From: Boudabousia tangfeifanii
Lineage (GTDB): Bacteria; Actinomycetota; Actinomycetes; Actinomycetales; Actinomycetaceae
Assembly: GCF_001856685.1 (NCBI RefSeq)
Contig: NZ_CP017812.1
Coordinates: 310,001 to 374,000, forward strand
DNA length: 64,000 bases
Direction of reading: 5' to 3'
The notes beneath the pieces are model-generated. The model ran no database searches. It had not been told where the DNA came from and saw nothing but the letters and a program-made list of their open reading frames with translations. The position numbers and the translations under genes are program-made. Shown here one piece after another: positions 18,659-29,884 of the stretch (position 1 is its first letter; every line of letters starts with the position of its first letter).

Positions 18659-19888
18659 TTAGAGCCGCTCGAGCACTCTTGCGGCTGCGCGCTCGCCAGA
18701 TTCAAGTGCCCCGTTGATCGAGGCGTGCGCGGTATCGCCCGCCAACACCAAATGCGGAGAATCAACTGCCAGTTCGCTGCCGGTCACTCGAGGCAGGGCG
18801 TTCGCAATATTCTGGTAGGTGAGGAGCTCCCAATCATCGGCCTCGGCTCCCATCATGCTGGCCGCGCGAGCAGCAACTTCCTCGGCCGCCAAGAAACGGT
18901 CAGTCGGCTCGGCGCCCACAGCCGTCACCTCAACCAAGTGCCAGCCAGCTGGAGCGTAAGACGGGCAAACATTGGAAACCACCGCCGTATGATTAATCGG
19001 CGAATCGTCATCACAATCAAGGTGCAACATACGAGAATCGGTAGGCAAAGTCGGGGTCGCGAACCACCAAGTGCGAAGGCTACCCATCTGCGGAGCTTCC
19101 AGGCCCAACAAGTTAGCCGAAGCCTTCGGACCGGCCGCCAAAATCACCTGCTTAGCGCTGACGGTCTGAGTTTCGCCGGCCTGACCGTGCTCATTGACAT
19201 CCACAAAATCTAGTTCGACGCCCTCGGGGTGCAAACGCAAAGCTTCCACCCGACGACGCGACTTCACTGGTTGAGCCAACTTGGCAGTCAACTGTGCTAC
19301 CAGCGCACCCATGCCCTGAGCGGGCAAAGAAGGCTTACCGAGGGCGAAAAAGCGAAGCAAGGAAGCCCCAAAAGTAGCGGTGCAACCCAAATCGGGATCA
19401 GCCACCACGCCTGAAAGAAAACGGCGAACAATCTGCTCCAAAGCAGGATTGAGCCCAGCTTCCGCTAGTGCCTGCCCCAAAGTTTTGGTCTGTGGGGGCT
19501 TGGCCACCAACTTGGCCAAAGCCAAAGCATCCTTCGGGCCAAGCACTTTCATGGCCTGCTTCAATGCCCCGGCATGACCTAGGGGAGTAGCCAAAGTCAA
19601 CGAGCGCAAGCGCCCATCGGAGCCGGTGTGAGCAGCCACGGTGCCCTGCTCCCAAGCGTGCAAATCCAGCGCCTGATAATCAAAAATGCGCTTCGCCGCT
19701 GGGTAAGCTGGATTCAATAGAGCAAAACCCTCATCAAGGAGGAAACCTCGTTCATGTCGATTGGTCCGAATCCGGCCACCAGCCTGATCGGCGCTATCCC
19801 AAATCTCAAAATTCTTACCGGCTAAAGACAAAACACCGGCGGCGGAAAGGCCAGCCAAACCTGCGCCGACCACAACTACGTCAAGCAT
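18659..19888 (-). CDS. FAD-dependent oxidoreductase (amine oxidase/protoporphyrinogen oxidase-like)
   Basis: The 409-residue protein opens with the Rossmann FAD fingerprint VVVVGAGLAGLSAAGVLSLA followed by an acidic strand end (EIWDSAD) and the AGGRIRT motif, typical of the flavin amine oxidase/protoporphyrinogen oxidase group. The C-terminal FAD contact is visible as LVLAGDTAHASINGALESG. The ATG at 19888 is preferred over 19939 because AAAGGAGC sits upstream and the FAD fingerprint then starts at residue 3. The substrate cannot be deduced. It is convergent with the giant protease and divergent from the MFS gene. Confidence 0.85.
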   Translation of the reverse strand: MLDVVVVGAGLAGLSAAGVLSLAGKNFEIWDSADQAGGRIRTNRHERGFLLDEGFALLNPAYPAAKRIFDYQALDLHAWEQGTVAAHTGSDGRLRSLTLATPLGHAGALKQAMKVLGPKDALALAKLVAKPPQTKTLGQALAEAGLNPALEQIVRRFLSGVVADPDLGCTATFGASLLRFFALGKPSLPAQGMGALVAQLTAKLAQPVKSRRRVEALRLHPEGVELDFVDVNEHGQAGETQTVSAKQVILAAGPKASANLLGLEAPQMGSLRTWWFATPTLPTDSRMLHLDCDDDSPINHTAVVSNVCPSYAPAGWHLVEVTAVGAEPTDRFLAAEEVAARAASMMGAEADDWELLTYQNIANALPRVTGSELAVDSPHLVLAGDTAHASINGALESGERAAARVLERL

Positions 19889-20000
19889 GAAATCTGCTCC
19901 TTTTTCATTGCTAACACTGGTTGCGACTTTATCACGCAAAGCAAGAAGGTGAAATCTGCGTAATTGTTCCTCACAAAAATTGCCAATTAGTCACACTTAC

Positions 20001-20030
20001 TTGTCAGGGTTATCCTTTCCACACTAAAGT
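20001..20030 (+). promoter_or_regulatory. promoter candidate for the MFS gene
   Basis: TTGTCA (20001-20006) and TAAAGT (20025-20030) are 18 bp apart, about 70 bases upstream of the MFS start codon. Confidence 0.5.
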
Positions 20031-20099
20031 ACCCTACAGCACATCGTGTTAAGCAATTAACTCAATCTATCACTAGTTGTAAAGAAAGAAGCGAACACT

Positions 20100-21569
20100 A
20101 TGAGCGAGCGTACCGATCGCTTAGATAACCTTCCCTTCGGACGTCCCCACAAAAAGTTGCTAGTAGGTTCTGGCATCGGCTGGGCTCTTGACGCCATGGA
20201 TGTAGGACTAATCAGTTACGTTATGGCCGCGCTAGCCAAAGAATGGGGGTTGACCCACGAGCAGACCGGTTGGCTTGGTTCCAGCGGGTTCCTTGGCATG
20301 ATGCTTGGGGCTAGCCTTGGAGGCTTGCTAGCTGACCGGATCGGTCGGCGGAACGTTTTCGCCTTAACCCTGTTGGTTTACGGTTTGGCTACCGGGGCGG
20401 CCGCGTTTTCTACCGGACTGGTCATGCTGCTCATTTTGCGTTTCCTGGTCGGGGTTGGGTTGGGTGCAGAGCTTCCCGTTGCCTCCACCCTTGTTAGCGA
20501 GTTTGCCCCACAGCGCATTCGTGGCCGCATGCTAGTCGCGCTTGAAAGTTTTTGGGCAGTCGGCTGGATTGGTGCCGCTTTGTTGGGCTACTTCATCGTG
20601 CCAAAAACTTTCGGAGCTTGGGCAGGTTGGCGTGTCTGTTTGCTAGTTGGGATTGTGCCTGCCGCCTATGCTTGGGTGGTTCGTCGGCACTTGCCGGAAT
20701 CGGTTCGCTTTTTAGAAAGTCAGGGTAGGTTTGCCGAGGCCGAGTCCGTCGTGGCTGAATTCGAAGCTGGAGTCGGAGTTACCTCGCCGGTGCCATCAGC
20801 CTCGGTTGCCGTCGACCCGACCCCCTTGGCGTCCTCGGCCAGTGTAGAAACCGCAACCGGGAAAGTTATCGGGGTGGGGAGTGAATCCGCGAACTCGACC
20901 ATGGAAAATGCCGAAAATACTATGTCCGAGATTGCTGGCAAGCGACCCAACTACCAAACTCTAGAGTTCAAACCGAGCCTCAAGCACCTGTTCGAAAAAC
21001 GCTACCTCTCACGCACGATTGCCCTGTGGGTCGTGTGGTTCTGCATCAACTTGGCATACTACGGGGCTTTCATTTGGCTCCCAACATTGCTGACCATGCA
21101 GGGCTTTACGCTGGTGCGCTCTTTTGAATTTACGTTGATCATGACCTTGGCGCAGCTCCCAGGTTATGCCATGGCGGCATGGCTGATTGAAGTGATTGGC
21201 CGCCGCTGGACGCTTGCCATCTTCCTACTCGGTTCGGCGCTTTCTGCTGGACTTTTCGGCACCCAAACTGGGGTGGTGGGAATCATCGTCTTTGGCTGTG
21301 CCATGAGCTTCTTCAACCTTGGTGCTTGGGGTGCCTTGTATGCCATCGGACCAGAAATCTACCCGACTTTGCTACGCGGTACCGGCACCGGAGCGGCAGC
21401 TGCTGTTGGCCGCCTAGCTGCCATCTTGGCACCACTAGCTGTCCCGAAGCTGCTGGCTGCGGGTGGGGCAAGTTTGGTGTTCCTAGTCTTTGGCTCCGCC
21501 TTTGCGATCGCTGCACTAGCCGCTTGGCGACTCCCAGAGCACACCGCTCAGCCGATGGCTGGCGAATAG
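20100..21569 (+). CDS. major facilitator superfamily transporter, sugar/organic-acid symporter type
   Basis: The 489-residue protein has the twelve-helix MFS layout. The loop 2-3 motif (GGLLADRIGRRNVF, residues ~78-91) and its second-half counterpart (LIEVIGRRWTLA, ~360) are clear, as is RFLVGVGLGAELPVASTLVSEF in helix 4-5. This resembles the SV2/niacin/aromatic acid:H+ symporter branch. The central cytoplasmic loop (~220-290) is long and Ser/Val/Thr-rich, a little unusual. The ATG is preceded by AAAGAAGCG. The solute is unknown; the next gene, in the opposite orientation, is uxaC, which makes hexuronate a possible but unproven guess. Confidence 0.88.
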   Translation: MSERTDRLDNLPFGRPHKKLLVGSGIGWALDAMDVGLISYVMAALAKEWGLTHEQTGWLGSSGFLGMMLGASLGGLLADRIGRRNVFALTLLVYGLATGAAAFSTGLVMLLILRFLVGVGLGAELPVASTLVSEFAPQRIRGRMLVALESFWAVGWIGAALLGYFIVPKTFGAWAGWRVCLLVGIVPAAYAWVVRRHLPESVRFLESQGRFAEAESVVAEFEAGVGVTSPVPSASVAVDPTPLASSASVETATGKVIGVGSESANSTMENAENTMSEIAGKRPNYQTLEFKPSLKHLFEKRYLSRTIALWVVWFCINLAYYGAFIWLPTLLTMQGFTLVRSFEFTLIMTLAQLPGYAMAAWLIEVIGRRWTLAIFLLGSALSAGLFGTQTGVVGIIVFGCAMSFFNLGAWGALYAIGPEIYPTLLRGTGTGAAAAVGRLAAILAPLAVPKLLAAGGASLVFLVFGSAFAIAALAAWRLPEHTAQPMAGE

Positions 21570-21592
21570 GGTAGAGCTTGCTTTAAAACCTA

Positions 21593-21640
21593 AAAAGCTA
21601 CCGACCAGGAACTCGAGAGAGGACCTGGTCGGTAGCTTTT
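21593..21640. terminator. bidirectional intrinsic terminator
   Basis: A perfect 17-bp stem (AAAAGCTACCGACCAGG, 21593-21609, with its complement at 21624-21640) has an A-run on one side and a T-run on the other. It can serve both the MFS gene and convergent uxaC. Confidence 0.9.
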
Positions 21641-21756
21641 AGTTTAGGTATTGATCAAAGGGGAAGGCTGCAAGGTGTTTGGCCCGCTCAAAAGTGTTGA
21701 GCTAAGCGCAAACGGGCGCAGTTTTGTGTGCTCTGCCCTCTGACCGCTTTGTTTGT

Positions 21757-23157
21757 CTACTTGCTGAAGTAGGAACGGGCGTTGGTGTAGCAGATATCCT
21801 TCACCAGTCCGGAGAGGTGCTCCATATCGGAGGTGATTTCTCCGCGTGCCACCCATTCGCCCATGAGTTCACACAGGATGCGACGGAAGAACTCGTGACG
21901 TGGGTAGGACAGGAAGGAACGGGAGTCGGTGGTCATACCAACGAAGTTCCCTAGGAGAGACTGTTCAGCCATCACCTGCAACTGCTGGCGAATACCGGTA
22001 CGAGTATCGTTGAACCACCATGCGTTACCTAGCTGGAACTTCTGGCGAACTTCACCCTGGAACGAGCCCATGGTGGTGGCAATCGGCAAGTAGTCGGTGG
22101 CGTTCAACGAGTAGATGATGGTGCGCGGAATCTTGTTTTCTGCGGTCATGGAATCTAGCAACTGCGCGAGTGGACGGGAAAGAGCTCCATCGCGGATCGC
22201 GTCATAACCAGTGTCGGCACCGTGGGCCTTAAAACCGGCGGTGTTGAGGTTGCGGGCCGCGTGCACGTGAAGTTGCATGGTCCAGTCGCGCTGGTGGTAC
22301 GAGCGCATTAGCGCCTGCATGAGGGCGGTCTGGTACTGGGCGACCTCGGTAGCATCCAAGTCAGCGCCCTTGCCAGCCTTCGCTTGCGCAAAGATGCGAT
22401 CGAGGTCGGATGCGCTAGCGGTAGCGAAAGGCAGCAAGTCGAAGCCGTGGTCGGATAGGCGCGAACCAATCTGGTGGAAGAACTCGATGCGCTCGTCAAT
22501 GGCACCGGTCAAATCCTCGAAGGAGTTGAGGTCGCGGCCAAGCACCTGTTCCATTCGTTCCAGCCAAGGCACGAAAGCCGGCTTATTTACGTTTAGGGCG
22601 GCGTCTGGGCGCATGGCCGGCAAGACCTGGAAGTCATTGTCTTTCAACTGCTGATGGGCGGCCAGATCGTCGGCTGGGTCATCAGTGGTGCAAACGATCT
22701 CTACCCCGAGCTTGCGAAGCAAGTTGCGACGCGAATACTGAGGAGTCTGAATCATTTCATTGGTCTGTTCAAAAATGCGGCGAGCGCTAGCGCGGGTTAG
22801 GGGCTCAGTGATGCCGAAGTAGCGCTGCAACTCAAGGTGGGTCCAAAGGTAAACCGGATTGCCTACCGCCCGTTCCAAGGTGCCGGCGAACGCCTCAAAC
22901 TTGGCCCAGTCATCGCCATTGCCCGTAATCAAGTTTTCGTCAACGCCATTTGCGCGCAACAAACGCCATTTGTAGTGGTCGCCGGCGCCATCCTTGCCCA
23001 ACCAGGCTTCGATAATGCCGCTGAAAGGCTGATCATCGGCGATTTCTTGCGGGTCGAGGTGGCAGTGATAATCCACAATCGGCAAATCTTTTGCCGTCTG
23101 ATGGAATAACTCGCGAGCAGTGTCAGTCGTGAGCAAAAAATCGTCGTTTAAGAACAT
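21757..23157 (-). CDS. uxaC: glucuronate isomerase
   Basis: UxaC interconverts D-glucuronate and D-fructuronate (and D-galacturonate and tagaturonate), the first step of hexuronate breakdown. The 466-residue length matches the family. The N-terminus has the amidohydrolase-fold metal motif VDYHCHLDPQEIADD, and further signatures are WKWRLLRANG-like (HYKWRLLRANGV) and the C-terminal TDSRSFLSYPRHEFFRRILC. The start ATG has a perfect GGAGGAG site. No other uronate genes (uxaB, uxuA, kdgK) are adjacent, so the pathway partners must lie elsewhere. The MFS gene is its convergent neighbour. Confidence 0.95.
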   Translation of the reverse strand: MFLNDDFLLTTDTARELFHQTAKDLPIVDYHCHLDPQEIADDQPFSGIIEAWLGKDGAGDHYKWRLLRANGVDENLITGNGDDWAKFEAFAGTLERAVGNPVYLWTHLELQRYFGITEPLTRASARRIFEQTNEMIQTPQYSRRNLLRKLGVEIVCTTDDPADDLAAHQQLKDNDFQVLPAMRPDAALNVNKPAFVPWLERMEQVLGRDLNSFEDLTGAIDERIEFFHQIGSRLSDHGFDLLPFATASASDLDRIFAQAKAGKGADLDATEVAQYQTALMQALMRSYHQRDWTMQLHVHAARNLNTAGFKAHGADTGYDAIRDGALSRPLAQLLDSMTAENKIPRTIIYSLNATDYLPIATTMGSFQGEVRQKFQLGNAWWFNDTRTGIRQQLQVMAEQSLLGNFVGMTTDSRSFLSYPRHEFFRRILCELMGEWVARGEITSDMEHLSGLVKDICYTNARSYFSK

Positions 23158-23272
23158 GGCTAGAACTCCTCCAATGCAGTTAAGACATTAGCCTTTAGGA
23201 AAGATCATAGACTGCTTCCAGCCACAATGCGAATGTTGTTATGAAACCCTGTTGCATTACGGGGTGTAAAGG

Positions 23273-23324
23273 AACCCGGCTAGCTGGTAAGGAGAGGTGC
23301 CGTGAGGCAAAAGCTAGCCGGGTT
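23273..23324. terminator. hairpin downstream of gdhA
   Basis: AACCCGGCTAGCT (23273-23285) is the exact complement of 23312-23324, with a 26-base loop. It lies between the stop of gdhA and the start of uxaC, both on the minus strand. It probably ends gdhA transcription, though the T-run is weak; an attenuator in the uxaC leader is the alternative. Confidence 0.45.
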
Positions 23325-23388
23325 ACTCTAGGAGTTATCTATGCGCTTGAGAGGTATAAGCGCAACCAAAGTCAACCACGACCGACGG

Positions 23389-24741
<1,353 letters not shown>

Positions 24742-24877
24742 TTAAAGGCAAAATAGGATCTACGCTCTGTCAAAAGGCTGTAAACCCAAGCGGCAGGCCG
24801 CAGAAATACGCACAGTATCTCCCTGTGCAAAACCATGTTAAACCCAAAGAGAGTTAAAAGTCTAATCAAAAGGTAAA

Positions 24878-24919
24878 ATTTTCCCCCAGAAAGTCAAAAG
24901 GAAACTTTCTGGGGGAAAT
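24878..24919. terminator. intrinsic terminator of ptsI
   Basis: ATTTCCCCCAGAAAGT-type arms at about 24879-24894 and 24904-24919 pair over 15-16 bp. On the minus strand the stem is followed by AAAATTTTACCTTTT. Confidence 0.85.
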
Positions 24920-24968
24920 GACGCTTTAATCTTAGGGCTTTAGACCCGTAAGCTCAGCTTCCGCTTTC

Positions 24969-26690
24969 TCAGGAAATAGTGCCGAGGATGGCGCGGGCAG
25001 TCTTTTGTGCCTGCTCGTCATCGAAAGCGTTGATGACGGCGCGGGCGGCAGCCTTGCACTGTTCCAAGGTGACTTCCGAAAGGGCGGCACCGACGGCACT
25101 GATGGCACCAGCAGCCATGGAGAGGCTGGTCATGCCCATGCCAACGAGGACGCAAGCGAGCAATGGATCAGCGGCAGCTTCACCGCAAACCCCAACTGGC
25201 TTGCCCTTGCGTTCGCCAGCCTCGGCTACACGAGCCATCAAGTTGAGGACGGCTGGCTGCCATGGGGTGGTGAACTCGGCGAGGTTTGCGGAGAGGCGGT
25301 CAGCGGCCATCACGTACTGGGTGAGGTCGTTGGTGCCAATCGAAACGAAGTCGATTTCGTCCAAGAACTGGTCGATCAAAAGGGCGGTGGAGGGAACTTC
25401 CACCATGATGCCGGCCTTCAGACCGCGGTTGCGAATCGCCTTGGCTACTTCGCGGGCTTCTGGCAAGGTCGAAATCATGGGGCACATAACCCATGCTTCA
25501 CTGTCGAGGCCGTCAAGGGACATCTTGATAGCGTCGAGCTGGTTGCCTAGCAAGCCGTTGTTGATGCGCTGAGTACGAATACCGCGCACACCCAAGGATG
25601 GGTTTGGTTCATCAGCCAAGGTGGCGAAAGGAACTGGCTTGTCAGAGCCGGAGTCGAGGGTACGAACTACGACCTTCTTGCCGTTGAAGGCTTCGAAGAC
25701 GCCACGGTAGGACATGGCCTGGGATTCAACCGAGGGTTCTTCCTTGGTGCCCAAGAAGCAAAGTTCGGTACGGAACAGGCCCACGCCTTCAGCGTTCGAT
25801 TCGGAAGCGCGCTGAGCAGCAGCAGCGTCCTGAACGTTAGCTAGAAGCTGGACGTGGTGGCCATCGCGGGTCACTGCCGGGCCGGTCCAAGCGTTGATCT
25901 TTTCGCGACGTTCGAGGTCGGAAGCAACGGCTTCACGAGCGTCGTCGGCGTCAACCCCGCGGCGAATAGTACCTTCGGAACCGTCAACGAGAACGAGGTC
26001 GCCCTCGGCCAATGCGCCCATCTTGCCCACGGCAACGACACAAGGAATGCCGAGCTGACGAGCAATAATCGCGGTGTGGGAGGTGGGGCCACCAAGTTCG
26101 GTAGCAAGGGCAACGAAGATCTTCGGGTCGAGGCCGGCAGTATCAACTGGAGCCAAGTCGTCAGCCAAAAGGATGACTGGTTCGGTGGGGCTGGGCAAAC
26201 CTGGTTCGGGGCGACCTTCGAGGCGGGCAGCCACACGGTCGCGAATATCGCGAAGGTCGGTGACGCGTTCAGCCATGAGGCCGCCAACCTTCATAAAGAG
26301 GGCGACGAACTCTTCGGTAGCTTTTGCTACGGCGTTAACTGGGCGAACGCCGTTCTTAATATGGCGAACAACAGCCTTGCGCCAAGCCTTATCGCGAGCA
26401 AGACCAGCAGTCATCTTGAGGACTTCAGCCGCATCGCCTTCGGCCTTTTCGGCGCGGGCTTCGAGGCCTTCGACTACGCCATCGGCTGCGGTGCGGAATG
26501 CTTCGATTGCGTCGTCAACTTCAGCAGCTGGCAATTCGAGGCCAGTGAGCGAAGGTGGTTCTGGGCGACGAACCCAAGCGACTGGGGCGTAAGCGAGGCC
26601 GGCAACTACGCCGGTACCTTCCAAGGTGAGCTTTGTATTCGAATTTGTGGCGCTATTGTTGTTCTGAACGCCGGTGTTCACGTCTGACAC
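24969..26690 (-). CDS. ptsI: phosphoenolpyruvate-protein phosphotransferase (PTS Enzyme I)
   Basis: Enzyme I transfers phosphate from PEP to HPr in sugar uptake. The 573-residue protein has the phosphohistidine segment GGPTSHTAIIARQLGIPCVV with active H205, and the PEP-binding barrel with RTELCFL, VVRTLDSGSDKP and the SIGTNDLTQYVMAADR and GVCGEAAADP signatures. GTG at 26690 is chosen because GAAGGAG sits upstream; the first 18 codons or so are Asn/Thr/Ser-rich and non-conserved. A TTG at 26714 gives a longer alternative. It is divergent from ptsH across a 193-bp spacer, so the two general PTS genes can be co-regulated. Confidence 0.96.
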   Translation of the reverse strand: MSDVNTGVQNNNSATNSNTKLTLEGTGVVAGLAYAPVAWVRRPEPPSLTGLELPAAEVDDAIEAFRTAADGVVEGLEARAEKAEGDAAEVLKMTAGLARDKAWRKAVVRHIKNGVRPVNAVAKATEEFVALFMKVGGLMAERVTDLRDIRDRVAARLEGRPEPGLPSPTEPVILLADDLAPVDTAGLDPKIFVALATELGGPTSHTAIIARQLGIPCVVAVGKMGALAEGDLVLVDGSEGTIRRGVDADDAREAVASDLERREKINAWTGPAVTRDGHHVQLLANVQDAAAAQRASESNAEGVGLFRTELCFLGTKEEPSVESQAMSYRGVFEAFNGKKVVVRTLDSGSDKPVPFATLADEPNPSLGVRGIRTQRINNGLLGNQLDAIKMSLDGLDSEAWVMCPMISTLPEAREVAKAIRNRGLKAGIMVEVPSTALLIDQFLDEIDFVSIGTNDLTQYVMAADRLSANLAEFTTPWQPAVLNLMARVAEAGERKGKPVGVCGEAAADPLLACVLVGMGMTSLSMAAGAISAVGAALSEVTLEQCKAAARAVINAFDDEQAQKTARAILGTIS

Positions 26691-26883
26691 GGGGATCTCC
26701 TTCGGGTCGTGCAATTGCCTTTTAGTTTAAGCGTCATACACAAAAATAGCACTCGATAAGTGATATATCTTTCCCCAGCGAGAAATTTATGCTTAGATAT
26801 AAGGGCATGTTAGGCACAGAGGCCTAGCAAAACAACCCCAAACTGGGCGGTTCGCCGCCTCAAAACTCTTAAGGAGAGTAAAC

Positions 26884-27138
26884 ATGGCATCAAAGACTGT
26901 AACCGTTGGTTCGAAGGTCGGTTTGCACGCACGTCCTGCCGCATTGGTTGCTGACGCAGCTGGCGAATACGATGACGACATTGTATTGACCCTAGGTGAC
27001 GAAGAAGTCGACGCCGATTCGGCCATGATGATTATGACCCTCGGCGCTTCCTACGGTGACGAAGTAACCGTTACTTCCGACAACGAAGAAGCCGTGGAAA
27101 AGATCGCTGAAATGATCGCTTCCGATCTTGACGCCTGA
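26884..27138 (+). CDS. ptsH: PTS phosphocarrier protein HPr
   Basis: HPr carries phosphate from Enzyme I to the sugar-specific EII proteins. This 84-residue protein has the active-site motif GLH15ARPA and a serine at exactly position 46 (VDADSAMMIM), the site used by HPr kinase in low-GC Gram-positives; the acidic DAD before it differs from the usual sequence. It is strongly acidic. The ATG has AAGGAGAG upstream. It is divergent from ptsI and is closed by a strong terminator. Confidence 0.97.
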   Translation: MASKTVTVGSKVGLHARPAALVADAAGEYDDDIVLTLGDEEVDADSAMMIMTLGASYGDEVTVTSDNEEAVEKIAEMIASDLDA

Positions 27139-27162
27139 GGATAAAACCGAAGGTTAATCTTT

Positions 27163-27207
27163 AAAAAGTGTGGCCAGCACTAAGGTGTTTTGGCCACACT
27201 TTTTTTA
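27163..27207 (+). terminator. intrinsic terminator of ptsH
   Basis: AAAAAGTGTGGCCA (27163-27176) pairs with TGGCCACACTTTTT (27191-27204) and is followed by more T. Confidence 0.92.
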
Positions 27208-27260
27208 TTTTTCTTCCTGCCGCTGGAAAAGGTGTACTAATACGCTAGGATTGGGGTTGA

Positions 27261-28343
<1,083 letters not shown>

Positions 28344-28352
28344 GTTTTAGTT

Positions 28353-28384
28353 TTTGCTGGTCGAGGTCGTCCTCGGCCAGCAAA
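28353..28384 (+). terminator. hairpin after asd, carrying the CCGAGG-type motif
   Basis: TTTGCTGGTCGAGG (28353-28366) pairs with CCTCGGCCAGCAAA (28371-28384) around a TCGT loop, with one G-T pair. The T-run after it is weak. Its right arm contains GTCCTCGG, the motif discussed under findings. Confidence 0.7.
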
Positions 28385-28464
28385 TCTTTACCCGCTGGGA
28401 ATAAAGCGAGCGCCCAATATGTTAGGGTGAATGTATAAGCTTTCTAACCTCATGGGAGAAAAAC

Positions 28465-28830
28465 ATGGCAACCGTAGAAATCACCAAAGACAACATTGAT
28501 GAAACTTTGAGCAAGAACGACATCGTTCTGCTCGACTTCTGGGCTGCCTGGTGCGGTCCTTGCCGCCAGTTCGGCCCAATCTTCGAAGCTGCTTCGGAAG
28601 CACACTCGGAAGCTGTTTTCGGCAAGGTTGACACTGACGCTCAGCAGGAACTTGCTGCTGCCGCCCAGATTTCCTCCATCCCGACCATCATGATTTTCCG
28701 TGAAGGCATTCCGGTATTCCGCCAGTCCGGCGTTTTGAACCAGAGCGCTTTGGAAGACGTTTTGGGTCAGGTCGCCGCTTTGAACATGGACGAAGTGCGC
28801 GCCCAGATTGCCGCTGGCGAACAGGGCTGA
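28465..28830 (+). CDS. trxA: thioredoxin
   Basis: A 121-residue thioredoxin with the redox motif W-C30-G-P-C33 (DFWAAWCGPCRQFGP) and the conserved cis-proline region (SSIPTIMIFREG). It keeps cytoplasmic protein thiols reduced. The ATG has GGGAGAAAA upstream. The C-terminal 15 residues extend slightly beyond classical thioredoxin. The aroD gene begins 7 bases after its stop, so the two are probably cotranscribed. No thioredoxin reductase gene is in the window. Confidence 0.94.
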   Translation: MATVEITKDNIDETLSKNDIVLLDFWAAWCGPCRQFGPIFEAASEAHSEAVFGKVDTDAQQELAAAAQISSIPTIMIFREGIPVFRQSGVLNQSALEDVLGQVAALNMDEVRAQIAAGEQG

Positions 28831-28837
28831 TCGCCTC

Positions 28838-29653
28838 GTGAAACGTTACGCACCCACCCCGCTGCAGGTTTTGAACCCGGCGGGGTGTGCCGTAATTGTG
28901 CCCCTGATGGGCCAAACAACGGCAGAGATGATTTCGCAGGCTGGAGCCGCTCGTGGTTTAGCTGACTGCGTGGAAGTTCGCTTGGATCATTTGCCGAACT
29001 TGTCGCAGTTGATTACCGAGGGCGACTGGGCCTGGCTGGAGCAAGTCCGCGAAGCCGCAGCCTGCCCAATTTTGGGGACTATCCGCACTGCCAGCCAGGG
29101 CGGGGAAGCTGACCTTGAGTTCTTTGACTATGCCGAGGGCATGTCCGAGGTGGCCCAGCACGTTGAGTATGTGGACGTGGAATGGGACCCAGAGATGCCG
29201 CCGCCGATTTTGGCGGGGCTGATTGATGCCGGCCGTAACGGGGGAGCGCGAGTGCTGCTTTCATGGCATGACTTTGAGCAAATGCCGCCGATGGCCACGA
29301 TTGATGGTTTCTTCGCTACCGCCGCTGAGGCTGGGGTGGAGATCGCGAAGATCGCGTGCCAGGTAGAGAACCAACTGCAGGCGGCGCAGCTATTGCAGGT
29401 TTTGGCTCGACACTATCAGCAAAACCAGCAGCCACCATCGCCAGCTTTGGGTGCGTTGGCGCGGCCACGCCCAGAACTTTTGGCGATTGGGATGGGACCA
29501 GCCGGACAAGTCACCCGCGCAGTAGGGCACTTGTTTGGTAACTGTGCGACTTTCGCTGCTGTTGACGGCCAAGCAAGTGCCCCAGGACAGTTGGGGGCTC
29601 AGGCAATGGGAGATTTGCTGGCCAGCATGGCTGGGATGGGCCTCAAACGCTAG
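28838..29653 (+). CDS. aroD: type I 3-dehydroquinate dehydratase
   Basis: AroD catalyses the third step of the shikimate pathway by a Schiff-base mechanism. Key residues are visible: EVRLDHL near residue 47 (substrate Glu-x-Arg), H144 in SWHDF and the Schiff-base lysine K171 in EIAKIAC. The length (271 residues) is a little above the usual 230-255. GTG at 28838 is preferred as start; the longer frame from 28808 would overlap trxA. Type I enzymes are less common in actinobacteria than type II, so replacement or transfer is possible. No other aro gene is adjacent. Confidence 0.92.
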   Translation: MKRYAPTPLQVLNPAGCAVIVPLMGQTTAEMISQAGAARGLADCVEVRLDHLPNLSQLITEGDWAWLEQVREAAACPILGTIRTASQGGEADLEFFDYAEGMSEVAQHVEYVDVEWDPEMPPPILAGLIDAGRNGGARVLLSWHDFEQMPPMATIDGFFATAAEAGVEIAKIACQVENQLQAAQLLQVLARHYQQNQQPPSPALGALARPRPELLAIGMGPAGQVTRAVGHLFGNCATFAAVDGQASAPGQLGAQAMGDLLASMAGMGLKR

Positions 29654-29873
29654 ATCTTAAGGGGAACTCGGGGTTACCGCGATTGTTCACATGGATTTGC
29701 CCCGGGGATCTGCCTAGGGGATCTAGCCCCGGGGTTCTGGTCCCAACGCTTAACGTCCCTTGGGTATTTGCAACCCTTTAGCTTCACTGAGAGGCCGGCT
29801 TATCGGCTGGCGTCTTTTGTTTTGGATTTATTAAGCGGGTGGGGCGACCAGATTGGTCGCCCCACCCGCTTAA
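29654..29873. terminator. two hairpins between convergent aroD and TetR genes
   Basis: A GCCGGC/GCTGGC stem around 29794-29810 followed by GTCTTTTGTTTT looks like the aroD terminator. A second, perfect 20-bp stem (29831-29850 with 29854-29873, loop GAT) follows and probably serves the convergent TetR gene. The first part of the spacer (29690-29740) repeats a CCCCGGGGATCT-like block three times. Confidence 0.75.
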
Positions 29874-29884
29874 GTTATATTCGC

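Noticed and set aside
23158..23388. Riboswitch or T-box leader before uxaC
   Set aside because: Only a single long-loop hairpin is present; no conserved riboswitch core could be recognised.
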